Positions 36,053 to 46,156 of a stretch of DNA of 64,000 bases are shown piece by piece. The translations under genes were made by a program, and so were the position numbers. The stretch's first letter is position 1. The number at the start of each line of letters is the position of its first letter. This DNA comes from Thermodesulfovibrio thiophilus DSM 17215 (GTDB lineage: Bacteria > Nitrospirota > Thermodesulfovibrionia > Thermodesulfovibrionales > Thermodesulfovibrionaceae), in the NCBI RefSeq assembly GCF_000423865.1, contig NZ_AUIU01000015.1, forward strand, positions 62,001-126,000, written 5' to 3'. The notes beneath the pieces are model-generated. The model worked only from the letters and a program-made list of their open reading frames with translations. It did no database searches and was not told where the DNA came from.

Positions 36053-36167
36053 AATACTCCTCCACTTTTAGTTATTTTATATTTTACTTTATCTGTATCG
36101 TGCTAGTCATTATTGAAATTAATCCGCAAATAAAAGATATTTTGTTTTGTTCATTGAAAAAATGTGC

Positions 36168-36173
36168 TATAAT
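36168..36173 (+). promoter_or_regulatory. -10 element upstream of the chemoreceptor
   Basis: A perfect TATAAT, with TTGTTC 15 bases before it. Start would be near 36180, giving a leader of about 50 bases with AAGGAGG. No sigma-28 motif was seen. Confidence 0.35.
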
Positions 36174-36230
36174 TTAGCAACTAATGTCTGAATTTCAACA
36201 TTAAAAGTTAAAACAAGGAGGGGGTTGAGG

Positions 36231-37850
36231 GTGTTTAAAAATCTCACAATTGGTAAAAAACTTGGCATAGGTTTTGGAGTATTAATTTTTCTTCTCTTAA
36301 TTTTTGGTGGTGTGACAATCATACAACTGGGTATTATCAAAAAGAATGCTACAGATATTGATGAAAGAATTGACAAAGTAAACAATTCAGTTGGAATAAG
36401 ACGGGCTGCGATAGCAATTTTTTCTTCAGTGAGGGATATGTTAATTATTGATGATATGAAAAAGAAAGAAGAGGCTAAAAAATCAATTGAAGAAAACAGA
36501 GCCAAATATAAAGAACTAATCGAAGCAATAAAGAAGATAACATATACGAAAGAAGGAATGACACTTTTACAAAATATAGAAGAAGCATTGAAAGATGCAG
36601 CACATTACAACAATCAAGTAATTGAACTTGTAATGGCTGGGAAAAAACAGGAGGCAATAGCTCTGTATTATAAAGAAGTGAATCCAAGAATTGTGAAACT
36701 AGAAAAGACTCTTGATGAAGAAGTTATTTTTCAGAGAAAAGGATTAAATGCAAGTCTGAATGAAATGAATAATGTTATAAAAAAAGAGACAGTAACAGTT
36801 GTTATACTGACAGTTTCAGGTTTAATTTTTGGAGTTTTCTCTGCCACACTTATCTCTCGTTCCATTAGTAAACCAGTTGCTGAGCTAAAAGACGCACTTG
36901 AAAGAATAGGTCAGGGAGATCTGACAGTTGAGATAAAAGCTGAAAGCAAAGATGAGATAGGAGTGATTTCAAATTCATTAACACAGGCAATTGTAAGCAT
37001 TAAAAATCTAATTGGACAATCAAAGACAATATCAAGTTCTCTTGCATCATCATCAGAGCAGCTAAGTGCCACAACAGAAGAGATATCGAGGAATCTAAAA
37101 TCCCAGACAGAGAGAGCCAGTCAGATAGCATCAGCAGCAGAAGAGATGTCTCAGACAGTTGTTGATATAGCAAAGAATGCATCAAACATAGCAGAAGTAA
37201 GTGTTACCACAGCGAATGTAGCAAAAGAAGGAAAAGATATGACCATAAACACAGCAGAAGAGATAAAAATAATAGAAGACTCAGTAAATAAACTATCCGG
37301 TATAGTGAATGATCTTGGAGAGCGTTCACGTCAAATAGGAGAGATAGTGACAGTGATAAAAGACATAGCAGATCAGACAAATCTACTTGCATTAAATGCA
37401 GCGATAGAGGCAGCAAGGGCAGGAGAGCAAGGTAGAGGCTTTGCAGTAGTAGCAGATGAAGTGAGGAAACTTGCGGAGAGAACGGCAAAAGCAACAGATG
37501 AGATAGCGGATATGATAACAAGGATACAGACAGAGGTAAATGTTGCTGAACAGTCAATGGAAGATGCAACAAAGAAAGTGGCAAGTGGAGTAGAACTGTC
37601 AGAGAAAGCAGCAAATACACTCACACAGATACTCAACAAAGCGCAGGAACTGCAAAGCATGATACAACAGATAGCCAGTGCAACAGAGGAGATGTCATCA
37701 GTGACAGACCATATAACACAGGATATAGGAGGTATAGCAGAGGGTTCAAAAGAAATCTCAGTAGCAGTGGATCAGTCAGCTCAGACAGCATCGGACATTG
37801 CAAGATTGGGTGGAGAGTTAAATGCTGCCATAGGCAGATTCAAAGTTTAA
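36231..37850 (+). CDS. Methyl-accepting chemotaxis protein
   Basis: A 539-residue chemoreceptor. It has a transmembrane segment at about residues 10-32, a small periplasmic four-helix ligand domain (to about 185), a second membrane segment ([20 protein letters not shown]), HAMP, and the signalling domain whose hairpin tip is [39 protein letters not shown]. Glutamine/glutamate-rich methylation helices flank it. I prefer the GTG at 36231, 9 bases after AAGGAGG, to the TTG at 36225, which is too close. No other che gene is in the window. Confidence 0.93.
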   Translation: MFKNLTIGKKLGIGFGVLIFLLLIFGGVTIIQLGIIKKNATDIDERIDKVNNSVGIRRAAIAIFSSVRDMLIIDDMKKKEEAKKSIEENRAKYKELIEAIKKITYTKEGMTLLQNIEEALKDAAHYNNQVIELVMAGKKQEAIALYYKEVNPRIVKLEKTLDEEVIFQRKGLNASLNEMNNVIKKETVTVVILTVSGLIFGVFSATLISRSISKPVAELKDALERIGQGDLTVEIKAESKDEIGVISNSLTQAIVSIKNLIGQSKTISSSLASSSEQLSATTEEISRNLKSQTERASQIASAAEEMSQTVVDIAKNASNIAEVSVTTANVAKEGKDMTINTAEEIKIIEDSVNKLSGIVNDLGERSRQIGEIVTVIKDIADQTNLLALNAAIEAARAGEQGRGFAVVADEVRKLAERTAKATDEIADMITRIQTEVNVAEQSMEDATKKVASGVELSEKAANTLTQILNKAQELQSMIQQIASATEEMSSVTDHITQDIGGIAEGSKEISVAVDQSAQTASDIARLGGELNAAIGRFKV

Positions 37851-37863
37851 ACGTGGAGGAGCT

Positions 37864-38637
37864 ATGTTTATTGAAACATCTTTGTTAACGTTCATAGTAG
37901 TAATTTTTTTAGCAATTTATATTCTGAGCAGTGCAATTAAAATTCTTAAAGAATATGAAAGAGGTGTTGTATTCAGGCTTGGTAGAATAATCCCGGTTAA
38001 GGGCCCGGGGCTTATCCTTATATGGCCTGTTATTGATAAGCTGGTTAAAATAAGCTTGAGAATTGTAACAATGGATGTTCCTGCGCAGGATATTATTACA
38101 AAAGATAATGTCTCTGTTAAGGTTAATGCTGTTGTATATTTTAAGCCGGTTGATCCCATTAAAGCTATTACAGCGGTTGAAGACTTTTACTATGCAACAA
38201 GTCAGATTGCTCAGACAACTCTCAGAAGCATTCTTGGACAGAGCGAACTTCAGGATTTATTGACAAATCGTGACCAGATTAATGCAGAACTTCAAAAGGT
38301 TATTGACTCCCAGACAGAACCATGGGGAATTAAGGTAACAGCAGTGGAGGTTAAGAATGTTGACCTGCCACAGGAAATGCTGAGAGCAATGGCAAGGCAG
38401 GCAGAAGCTGAAAGAGAACGTAGAGCAAAAATCATTCATGCAGAAGGAGAACTTCAGGCAGCTGAAAAACTTACAGAAGCAGCGAGAATTATTTCTTCTG
38501 AACCAGCAGCCATCCAATTGAGATATCTTCAGACTCTGAAAGAAATTGCTTCTGAGAAAAATTCAACAATTCTTTTCCCTCTTCCAATTGATTTAATAAC
38601 ACCATTTCTGGAGAAATTATCTGGTGGTAAAAAATAA
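37864..38637 (+). CDS. Slipin / SPFH (band 7) membrane protein
   Basis: A 257-residue stomatin-like protein: one N-terminal membrane hairpin ([21 protein letters not shown]), then the SPFH domain ([31 protein letters not shown]) and a charged helix ([26 protein letters not shown]). Slipins organise membrane microdomains and usually pair with an NfeD protease-like partner, which is not here. GGAGG precedes the ATG; it follows the chemoreceptor by 13 bases and overlaps the next gene by 14. Confidence 0.92.
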   Translation: MFIETSLLTFIVVIFLAIYILSSAIKILKEYERGVVFRLGRIIPVKGPGLILIWPVIDKLVKISLRIVTMDVPAQDIITKDNVSVKVNAVVYFKPVDPIKAITAVEDFYYATSQIAQTTLRSILGQSELQDLLTNRDQINAELQKVIDSQTEPWGIKVTAVEVKNVDLPQEMLRAMARQAEAERERRAKIIHAEGELQAAEKLTEAARIISSEPAAIQLRYLQTLKEIASEKNSTILFPLPIDLITPFLEKLSGGKK

Positions 38638-39376
38638 ACCAGCTTTTAAAGCACTGTTCAGAGTTTTTGCTCTGGCAGTGCTTATTGCTTTAATTGTTTT
38701 TGTCTCCTACGAATTGGGTATTATTGAATTTTTTCTTAATGAAGAAAAACTTAAAAATTTTATTCAATCACTTGGTCCTGCAGGCATAGTTGGTTTTGTA
38801 CTTCTTCAGGCTTTTCAGGTAATTGCTGCTCCAATTCCAGGTGAAGTTACAGGATTACTTGGTGGTTATCTATATGGAACAGTTGGTGGCATTATTTTAT
38901 CAACTATAGGACTTACCATTGGTTCAATGCTTGCCTTTATTCTTGGCAGAGTATTTGGCAGACCTTTTGTTGAGAAAGTTGCTGATCCGGTGGTTCTTAA
39001 TAAATTTGATTATCTTTTGCATCATAAAGGTGCTTTTTTAGTATTTTTTCTGTTTTTAATCCCTGGATTTCCAAAAGATTATCTAAGCTATTTTCTAGGG
39101 TTGAGCAGGCTTTCTCTTATAGAATTCACAGTAATTGCAGGAGTTGGAAGACTTTTGGGCACAGTTTTGCTTTCACTTGGAGGAAGTTATCTGAGACATC
39201 ATGAGTATAAAAACTTTATTACTCTCACAGGCATTGCAATTATTGTAATGGCAACAGTATGGCTATTTAAGAATAAAATTGAACGACTCTTAAGAAAATG
39301 GCATATAAGTAGATATAAAAAAATCAAGGACAGCAAAAAAAAAGACTCACAGTCTTCTGCTCAGAATAAAAAATGA
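38624..39376 (+). CDS. VTT-domain (TVP38/DedA-like) membrane protein
   Basis: A 250-residue integral membrane protein with five or six hydrophobic segments. The VTT core is visible: [50 protein letters not shown] and [23 protein letters not shown]. Relatives are lipid scramblases or flippases. It starts with GTG inside the slipin gene and ends in a lysine-rich cytoplasmic tail. Confidence 0.88.
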   Translation: MVKNKPAFKALFRVFALAVLIALIVFVSYELGIIEFFLNEEKLKNFIQSLGPAGIVGFVLLQAFQVIAAPIPGEVTGLLGGYLYGTVGGIILSTIGLTIGSMLAFILGRVFGRPFVEKVADPVVLNKFDYLLHHKGAFLVFFLFLIPGFPKDYLSYFLGLSRLSLIEFTVIAGVGRLLGTVLLSLGGSYLRHHEYKNFITLTGIAIIVMATVWLFKNKIERLLRKWHISRYKKIKDSKKKDSQSSAQNKK

Positions 39377-39397
39377 AAATAAGGTTCTATCGCTGTT

Positions 39398-40375
39398 TTA
39401 CCACTTAATTAAAGCACTCCCCCATGTAAGTCCTGCACCGAATGCTGCAAGCATCACATAGTCACCCTGTTTTAGTCTGCCTTCTCTGACAGCTTCATCC
39501 AGAGCAATTGGTATTGACGCAGATGAAGTATTTCCATATTTTTGAATATTAATCTTCACCTTTTCCATTGACAACTCAAGCCTTTTTGCCATTGCCTGAA
39601 TAATCCTTATATTTGCCTGATGTGGAATTAAAAGACCCAATTGGGAAGAAGTTATTCCGCCTTTCTTGAGTGTGGTTTCAACAATTTCTTCAAGTGTTTT
39701 AACTGCCACTTTGAATGTCTCATTACCTTTCATTTTTATAAAATTAAGTCTTTGTTTTATTGCGTCTTCAGTAACAGGAAGCTTTGATCCTCCTGCAGGC
39801 ATATGAATAAAATCCCACATTGTTCCATCCGAGAAAATGTCTATTATTCTGATACCTTCATCATTTTCAGAAGGCTCAAGAATAACAGCTCCAGCTCCAT
39901 CAGCAAGAAGAACACACGTTGTTCTGTCTGTCCAGTCTGTAAATTTTGAAAGTATTTCAGCACCAACAACCAGTGCTCTTCGGGATGCTCCTGTTCTTAT
40001 AAATTTTTCAGCAATAGATAGAGCATAAATGAAGCCTGTGCATGCTCCATTTATGTCAAAAGCCACCGCATGTGTTGCTCCGAGTTTCATCTGTAAAACA
40101 CATCCACAGGATGGAGTTAGCATATCAGGGGTTACAGTTGCAACCACTATTAAATCAAGGTCATCTGCGGTTAAATTGGCATTTTTTAAAGCTTTTGTTG
40201 CAGCTTCATAGGCGAGGTCACTTGTTGCCTGATGAAGAGAAGCAATTCGTCTTTCTTTTATTCCTGTTCTCTCTATAATCCATTCATCTGTTGTTTCAAC
40301 CATTTTTTCAAGATCATGATTTGTCAAGACGTTTTCAGGAACATAAGAGCCTGTTGATACTATTCTGGCATTCAT
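39398..40375 (-). CDS. fabH: 3-oxoacyl-ACP synthase III (FabH)
   Basis: A 325-residue KAS III. The catalytic cysteine is in DINGACTGFIYAL near residue 111, histidine in LIPHQANIRI and asparagine in YGNTSSASIP. It condenses acetyl-CoA with malonyl-ACP to begin fatty-acid synthesis. The start codon overlaps the plsX stop by one base (TAATG). It is last in the yceD-rpmF-plsX-fabH operon. Confidence 0.96.
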   Translation of the reverse strand: MNARIVSTGSYVPENVLTNHDLEKMVETTDEWIIERTGIKERRIASLHQATSDLAYEAATKALKNANLTADDLDLIVVATVTPDMLTPSCGCVLQMKLGATHAVAFDINGACTGFIYALSIAEKFIRTGASRRALVVGAEILSKFTDWTDRTTCVLLADGAGAVILEPSENDEGIRIIDIFSDGTMWDFIHMPAGGSKLPVTEDAIKQRLNFIKMKGNETFKVAVKTLEEIVETTLKKGGITSSQLGLLIPHQANIRIIQAMAKRLELSMEKVKINIQKYGNTSSASIPIALDEAVREGRLKQGDYVMLAAFGAGLTWGSALIKW

Positions 40376-41376
40376 TAATTTCCCCCGGTATAATAATTTA
40401 AATTTTCAGAGATGTTTTTATATATCTGTTTGGTTGCCATTTTTACAGCAACCTGTATAGCATTTTTAATTGCCTTAGCTGAAGATCTTCCATGACATAT
40501 TAGAGACGTGCCGTTAATTCCTAGTAATAATGCACCACCGTATTCTGAATAATCAATCTTTTTTTTGAAACTTCTTATAGCTGGTTTTATCATCATATAA
40601 CCAATTTTTCCAGTTATTACATCTGCAACCTCTCTTTTAAGCATCTTCATCAGAGCATCTGCAAGTCCTTCGCCAACTTTCAAAACGATATTGCCTATAA
40701 AACCATCACATACAACAACATCTGCTAAACCGAAAAATATATCCTTTCCCTCAATATTGCCTGTAAAATTTAAAGTTGTTGCCTGAAGTAGCTTGAAAGC
40801 TTCTTTTGTAAGTTCATTTCCCTTTGAACCCTCTTCGCCAATGCTCAGAAGGGCAATTCTGGGAGATTGTGTCCCAAATAGTGCTTTATGATACGCATCT
40901 CCCATAAATGCAAACTGGAGAAGATGTTCTGGTTTGCAGTCTACATTAGCACCTGCATCAAGTAAAATAAAATGTCCCTTCAGACAGGGCATAACAGCGG
41001 CAATCGCAGGACGTTCAACATCAGGCAGTTTGCCAAGCAGAAGATAACTTAAAGCCATCATTGCACCAGAATGACCTGCGCTTATAACAGCATCAGCTTT
41101 ACCATCTCTGACAAGTTGCACCGCTATTCTCATGGAAGTATTTCGTCTTCGGATAGCAGAAGATACATTTTCATCCATTTTAATTGTATCTTCTGTATGA
41201 AAAATGATAATATTGCCTTTTAGTTCTTTTTTATCAGTTAAAAAACTCTTTATTTTTTGTTCATCACCTACAAGAATAATCTCAACATCCTGATCAACTG
41301 CCACTTCATAAGCACCAAGAACATTAACATCGGGGGCAAAATCGCCCCCCATTGCATCTACAGCAATTCGTAACAT
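40375..41376 (-). CDS. plsX: Phosphate acyltransferase PlsX
   Basis: A 333-residue PlsX: RIAVDAMGGDFAPDVNVLGA, SAGHSGAMMALSYLLLG, LLDAGANVDCKPEHL and DGFIGNIVLKVGEG. It turns acyl-ACP into acyl-phosphate for phospholipid synthesis. The position between rpmF and fabH is the widely conserved order. It starts 8 bases after the rpmF stop without a strong ribosome binding site. Confidence 0.96.
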   Translation of the reverse strand: MLRIAVDAMGGDFAPDVNVLGAYEVAVDQDVEIILVGDEQKIKSFLTDKKELKGNIIIFHTEDTIKMDENVSSAIRRRNTSMRIAVQLVRDGKADAVISAGHSGAMMALSYLLLGKLPDVERPAIAAVMPCLKGHFILLDAGANVDCKPEHLLQFAFMGDAYHKALFGTQSPRIALLSIGEEGSKGNELTKEAFKLLQATTLNFTGNIEGKDIFFGLADVVVCDGFIGNIVLKVGEGLADALMKMLKREVADVITGKIGYMMIKPAIRSFKKKIDYSEYGGALLLGINGTSLICHGRSSAKAIKNAIQVAVKMATKQIYKNISENLNYYTGGN

Positions 41377-41384
41377 TTTTTAAT

Positions 41385-41564
41385 TTACTCTTCAATCTCT
41401 AGAATTTTCCTGCCTTTGTAAGAGCCGCAATTAGGACATACCCTATGAGATAGCTTTGGTTCTTTGCAATCATGACAAAGAACCAAGTTAGGCGCTGTTA
41501 TTTTCCAGTTAGCCCTTCTTTTATCTCTTTTAGATGGGGTATGACGATGCCTTGGATTAGCCAT
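41385..41564 (-). CDS. rpmF: 50S ribosomal protein L32
   Basis: A 59-residue L32, found by reading the gap before plsX. It starts MANPRHRHTPSKRDKRRANW and contains the zinc ribbon CHDC ... CPNC, a zinc-binding version, and ends GRKILEIEE. The start overlaps the yceD end by 8 bases, with AGGAGG inside yceD. The order yceD-rpmF-plsX-fabH confirms the call. Confidence 0.96.
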   Translation of the reverse strand: MANPRHRHTPSKRDKRRANWKITAPNLVLCHDCKEPKLSHRVCPNCGSYKGRKILEIEE

Positions 41565-42075
41565 ATTTTTTCATCCTCCTTAAAAGTGATTGTAATACTG
41601 CCATTCTTGGATCAATTTCTTTAACCTCGCATTGACACTCAAATTTATTCAAATCTGTACCACATATTGGACATAAGCCTTTACAATCTTCAGAGCATAA
41701 AGGTTTCATCGGGATATTAAGCAATATCTGGTCACGAATTATATCATCTGTATCAATTAGTCCTTCCCTATAAAAATCAACATCCATTTCATCTCTTTTC
41801 AGTTCAACCAGTTCTTCTCTATTCAATTCTTCTATTGGATGATAATTCAGTTCAATAAGAGTTTTTATTTGCATTTTATAATCTTTCAAACATCTGCTAC
41901 ATTCAAGTTCAACTTCTCCAGTAATAATTCCTTTTACCAATACTTCTAGCCCTTTTTTGTCCAGACTTAATATTGCCTTAAAAGGCTGTGTAATTGTTAC
42001 TCCATCTATCTTTGGAGTGTCTTCCAGCTCAATATTAAGTCCTTCTAACGGAATGTCAAAGACCTCAATTTTCAT
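41557..42075 (-). CDS. yceD: YceD/DUF177 family protein
   Basis: A 172-residue DUF177 protein: VELECSRCLKDYKMQI in the middle and a C-terminal zinc pattern (CSEDCKGLCPICGTDLNKFECQC). Members are linked with 23S rRNA or ribosome maturation and nearly always precede rpmF, as here. GAGGT precedes the ATG. The 123-base gap upstream to ctpA probably holds the operon promoter, but I could not choose one with confidence. Confidence 0.9.
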   Translation of the reverse strand: MKIEVFDIPLEGLNIELEDTPKIDGVTITQPFKAILSLDKKGLEVLVKGIITGEVELECSRCLKDYKMQIKTLIELNYHPIEELNREELVELKRDEMDVDFYREGLIDTDDIIRDQILLNIPMKPLCSEDCKGLCPICGTDLNKFECQCEVKEIDPRMAVLQSLLRRMKKYG

Positions 42076-42198
42076 TTAAAAACCTCAAAAATAAAATATT
42101 AATTAAAGACCAAACAAAATATTTTAACAGAAAATGAAACTTCCTTTACAATTAAGGATACAATAAGAAATTCACTCTATTTTAATTCGATGTATGGT

Positions 42199-43470
42199 CT
42201 ATGCTGCTTTTTTCAATTTTTCCATTATTTTCCAGCTTTTTAAAATATCAACACCTCTCTGTAGCTGAGTATCATCTTTTTCATCAACTTCCTGTGGTGC
42301 TTTTTCCTGCGGTTCAACTTTTTCTCCTTTTAAATGCTCTTCAAGATCCTTCTCCCTGATAACAGGCACTTCTTTTCCATTTTTGCTTTCAAGCTTAACT
42401 ACAATGTCAGGTATTATTCCAACTGCATGGATACTTTTTCCTTTTGGTGTATAGTATTTTGCTGTTGTAAGTTTTAATGCTGAACCATCACTGAGCGGAA
42501 TAAGACTCTGAACAGAACCCTTACCAAATGTTTGAACTCCTAAAATCAATGCTCTTCCCCAGTCCTGCAAAGCTCCAGCAACTATTTCCGATGCTGAAGC
42601 AGAACCCTGATTTACAAGAACAATCATCGGAATATCAGTGTATGACGGTCGCAGTTGTTCTGTATAATACTGCATTTTTTCACCAACTCGTCCCTGGATT
42701 GATACAACAAGATGTTTTTGAGGTAAAAACTGCTCAGAAACATCAACAGCACTCTGAAGAAGCCCGCCAGGATTATTTCTTAAATCAAGAATAAGGCTTT
42801 GCATTCCTGAATCTTTAAGACTCTTTAATGCTTCTGCAAGGTCCTGAGCTGTGCTTTCCTGAAACTGTACCAATTTTATATATCCTATTTCCTTATCAAT
42901 CATTCTGTATTTAACACTTTTGATTTTAATGATATCTCTTACGATTGTTATGTCTTTTAGTTGTTTCCATTCATCTCTCTGGATTGTAAGAGTGACAGCT
43001 TTCCCTTTTGGTCCACGCATTTTTGAGACAGCATCATTAATATTCATATCTTTTGTTAATGTTCCATCAATTTTTATTATTTTATCGCCTGCTTTAATTC
43101 CTGCTTTCCATGCAGGAGTGTCTTCAATTGGAGCAATTACTGTGAGTACTCCATCTTTTATCCCAATCTGAATACCTATCCCTCCGAATTCTCCTTTGGT
43201 CTCTGTTTGGAATTCTTTAAAAGCCTCGGGTGGTAAATAAGCAGAATGAGGGTCAAGAGAATTTACCATTCCTTTTATGGCAGAACGAATAAGTTCTTGA
43301 GGATTAACCTCTTCTACATAGTTCTTTTTTATTGTGGTAAAAACTTCTGTAAAACTACGTAAATCTTGATAAATCGCATCTGTGCTTTGAGCAGCTGACC
43401 ATCGTCCTATCATTATTCCCATGACAGTGATAACGAAAATTAATGAAAAAATTGTAATTTTTTTCTTCAT
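42199..43470 (-). CDS. ctpA: C-terminal processing peptidase (S41, CtpA)
   Basis: A 423-residue S41 protease with an N-terminal membrane anchor (residues about 5-22), a PDZ domain (GGIGIQIGIKDGVLTVIAPIEDTPAWKAGIKAGD) and the peptidase core. The catalytic serine lies in NQGSASASEIVAG near residue 290 and the lysine in FGKGSVQSLIPL near 316. A charged tail follows. It trims periplasmic proteins, often wall hydrolases or their regulators, which fits its place after envC. Confidence 0.95.
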   Translation of the reverse strand: MKKKITIFSLIFVITVMGIMIGRWSAAQSTDAIYQDLRSFTEVFTTIKKNYVEEVNPQELIRSAIKGMVNSLDPHSAYLPPEAFKEFQTETKGEFGGIGIQIGIKDGVLTVIAPIEDTPAWKAGIKAGDKIIKIDGTLTKDMNINDAVSKMRGPKGKAVTLTIQRDEWKQLKDITIVRDIIKIKSVKYRMIDKEIGYIKLVQFQESTAQDLAEALKSLKDSGMQSLILDLRNNPGGLLQSAVDVSEQFLPQKHLVVSIQGRVGEKMQYYTEQLRPSYTDIPMIVLVNQGSASASEIVAGALQDWGRALILGVQTFGKGSVQSLIPLSDGSALKLTTAKYYTPKGKSIHAVGIIPDIVVKLESKNGKEVPVIREKDLEEHLKGEKVEPQEKAPQEVDEKDDTQLQRGVDILKSWKIMEKLKKAA

Positions 43471-43491
43471 TGTTATGTATCTCCCTCCCTT

Positions 43492-44643
43492 TTATCTTCT
43501 TAACCACTGTTCTGGATTGAGTGGTTTACCTCTATATCTTACTTCAAAATAAACAGCTGTGGTATCTATATTTGATTTTTCGCTTACTGTACCCACCACT
43601 TGACCTGTTTTCACATAAGAACCATCTCTTACGCTCACCGAGCCAAGATTTCCATATACTGTGTAATATCCATCGCCATGACTTATTATAACAAGGTTTT
43701 CATATCCTTTGAAATAGTTTGCATAAACAACTTTACCTTCAGCAGATGCTTTTACACTGGTGCCAGGAGAAGCTTGTATATAAATTCCGCTTCTGAACAT
43801 TGGAACATTAAACACGGGATCTTTCTGACTTCCATAATGAACAACAATCTGCCCATTTACAGGCCATATAAGAGTTCCTCTTTTTTGAGTAAATCCACGT
43901 TCTGGTAAAGAACCAGATTTGCCTTTCTTTTTTTCTTTTTGTTCAGTTTGTTGAATAAGTCTGGTAAGTCTTTTTGCATTGTTTTCAAGTTCAGCTATTT
44001 TTTTCTCATAAAGAGCTTTATTCTGTCTTACTTTAGCTAGTAAAATTTCTCTTTCTCTTTGTTTCTGTTTTTGATCATACTCTGCTTTTTTGAGTGATTG
44101 TTCCTCCTGTTTTAAAGATGCATAAAGCCTCTGCAATTCTGTTTGTTGCATAATCAAACTATTGAGCTCTGCTTGATATTGGTCTATAAGTTTTTTATCA
44201 ATATTAATAATTTTTTGAGTATTTTTTACTAAGCGAAATGCTTTTGTAGTATCCTCTTGCATTAAAATGATTAAAAGAGGATCTGGTTGATTATGCATTC
44301 TTTGCATTGCTTTTATTCTACTTAAAAGATAACTTTTCCTTGCTTCAAGTTGATTACTATAACTTTTTATCCCTTTTTCTGTTTCAGCAATTTTTAATTG
44401 AAGATTTTTTATTTTTGCTCTATGATTTTTTATTTTTTTTTCTATTATATTAATATCGTTTGAAACTTTTTTTAAATCTTCAATAACATTCTGTTCAATC
44501 TTCTTTGTTTCCTGTAGTTTCTTTTTGTGAACATTAAGCTCTTTTTTGATCTGTTTTAACTCCTCTCTGGGTGGAGCAGCCTGGCTCAGAGAACTTAACA
44601 TAATAAAAAACATACCTATTGCAATTGTTATTTTTTTCAACAT
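43492..44643 (-). CDS. envC: EnvC-like murein hydrolase activator (degenerate M23)
   Basis: A 383-residue protein: signal peptide, a long coiled coil (residues about 25-245) and a C-terminal LytM domain. The zinc site is lost: where active M23 enzymes have HxxxD and HxH, this has RSGIYI and VYFEV. Degenerate LytM with a coiled coil is the EnvC pattern, which activates amidases when FtsEX hydrolyses ATP. It lies two bases after ftsX, confirming the role. Confidence 0.93.
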   Translation of the reverse strand: MLKKITIAIGMFFIMLSSLSQAAPPREELKQIKKELNVHKKKLQETKKIEQNVIEDLKKVSNDINIIEKKIKNHRAKIKNLQLKIAETEKGIKSYSNQLEARKSYLLSRIKAMQRMHNQPDPLLIILMQEDTTKAFRLVKNTQKIINIDKKLIDQYQAELNSLIMQQTELQRLYASLKQEEQSLKKAEYDQKQKQREREILLAKVRQNKALYEKKIAELENNAKRLTRLIQQTEQKEKKKGKSGSLPERGFTQKRGTLIWPVNGQIVVHYGSQKDPVFNVPMFRSGIYIQASPGTSVKASAEGKVVYANYFKGYENLVIISHGDGYYTVYGNLGSVSVRDGSYVKTGQVVGTVSEKSNIDTTAVYFEVRYRGKPLNPEQWLRR

Positions 44644-44645
44644 TG

Positions 44646-45509
44646 CTATTGATATTTTATTCTTCCAAGTGCAAAAAATGAAGAAAACATTCCAAAAAAT
44701 ATACCAAACAATGGCAAGACACAGAAAATCTCTAAAGGAAATGCTACAGTAGTAATAGCAGGCAGAAATTCTGAAAAACTTCTTGAATGTATAACAAAAT
44801 ATACTATTATCATTAAAATAGTTGCAAACAAAGCTCCTCCAAGACCGAGAATTCCGCCTTCTATTAAAAATGGAAATCTTATATATGAAGGAGTTGCACC
44901 GAGAAGTTTTAAAATTTCAATTTCTTCTGTTTTTTTCCAGTAAAAACTTTTTACAGTAGCATAAATTATAAATAAAACAGCCAGTAAAAGAAAACAGAAT
45001 ACGACTAAAGCAAAATTCCATAAAGTTACTTTTATTATCTTTAATCCATTTATAATTTTAGCTGGATAGTAAATATCATCAACACTTCCAAATCCTTTAA
45101 TTTTTTTTATTATTTCTTCGATATTTTGCAAACTTTCTTCTTTTATAAAAGCCTCTATTGTATCAGATAAAGGATTATATCCAATGAGTTGTATCATCGA
45201 GGGATCAATAATATTTTTCATTTCTTTTAACGCTTCATCTTTTGAAATATACTGTAATCTAGAAAAAACTCCAGATTTTTTTAGTTGATCAGTTATAGAA
45301 GAAATTTCAGATTTACTTACTCCATCTTTTAAATAAATAACAATAGCAGCTTTTGTTGAAAGCTTCTTTGTAAACAACTCAAGATTGTAAAGAAGTAGAG
45401 AAACGCCTGTCACAATAAAAAAACATATTCCAATACTGAGCATTGACAGCAAAGTTGACCATCTATTAATCCATAATCCCTTAATTGCAGATATAATATG
45501 TCTTTTCAT
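44646..45509 (-). CDS. ftsX: Cell-division ABC transporter permease FtsX
   Basis: A 287-residue FtsX with four membrane segments (about 22-45, 170-195, 215-240, 260-280) and the large periplasmic loop between the first two that contacts EnvC. TEEIEILKLLGATPSYIRFPFLIEG is the typical coupling-helix region. The start overlaps the ftsE end by 4 bases. Confidence 0.94.
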   Translation of the reverse strand: MKRHIISAIKGLWINRWSTLLSMLSIGICFFIVTGVSLLLYNLELFTKKLSTKAAIVIYLKDGVSKSEISSITDQLKKSGVFSRLQYISKDEALKEMKNIIDPSMIQLIGYNPLSDTIEAFIKEESLQNIEEIIKKIKGFGSVDDIYYPAKIINGLKIIKVTLWNFALVVFCFLLLAVLFIIYATVKSFYWKKTEEIEILKLLGATPSYIRFPFLIEGGILGLGGALFATILMIIVYFVIHSRSFSEFLPAITTVAFPLEIFCVLPLFGIFFGMFSSFFALGRIKYQ

Positions 45510-46156
45510 TGTATAATTTTCCCTTCTTTTAAACTAAAAACTCTGTAATGTGTATTTTTAAAAAGTTCTGAATTATGTGTCGCAATAACAACACTGCATC
45601 CTTTGGCATTTATTCTTTTAAAAAGAGCCATAATATCCTGTGAAGCCTCTGGATCAAGGTTACCTGTTGGCTCATCTGCAAGAACTATATGAGGATTTAT
45701 AATGATTGCTCGTGCTATTGCAACCTTCTGCTGCTCTCCACCAGAGAGAGTTCTAACAAGGTTGTCTGCCTTTGATCTTAAGGCAACATCTTTCAGAGCA
45801 TCAAGCACTCTCTGTCTTATATCTCTTTCTTTTTCACCAATAACCCTGAGTGGAAGGGCTATATTGTCAAATACTGTAAGGTCATGCCTTAACCTGAAAT
45901 CCTGAAATACAAAACTTACGATCCTTCTTAAAAAAGGTATCTCTGAATGTTTAATATTTGAAAGGTCAAAATTTTCAACTTTTATTGTCCCTTCATCAGG
46001 GACTTCGCTTCCAAAGATTAATTTAAGAAGCGTTGTTTTGCCTGCTCCAGAAGGACCTGTTATAAAAACAAGCTCTCCTTTTTCTATATTAAAAGAAAGA
46101 TCCTGTAAAACCGCTACTGAGCTATAATACTTAAAAACTCCTGAAAAAGTTATCAT
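45506..46156 (-). CDS. ftsE: Cell-division ATPase FtsE
   Basis: A 216-residue ABC ATPase: Walker A GPSGAGKTTLLK near residue 35, signature LSGGEQQKVAIARA near 140, Walker B IVLADEPTGNLD. FtsE powers the FtsX conformational change that switches on EnvC. It overlaps the transketolase gene end by 4 bases. Confidence 0.95.
   Translation of the reverse strand: MITFSGVFKYYSSVAVLQDLSFNIEKGELVFITGPSGAGKTTLLKLIFGSEVPDEGTIKVENFDLSNIKHSEIPFLRRIVSFVFQDFRLRHDLTVFDNIALPLRVIGEKERDIRQRVLDALKDVALRSKADNLVRTLSGGEQQKVAIARAIIINPHIVLADEPTGNLDPEASQDIMALFKRINAKGCSVVIATHNSELFKNTHYRVFSLKEGKIIQ

Noticed and set aside
37204-37620. 138-codon minus-strand frame rich in leucine
   Set aside because: It is the complement of the chemoreceptor signalling helices; the composition is a by-product.
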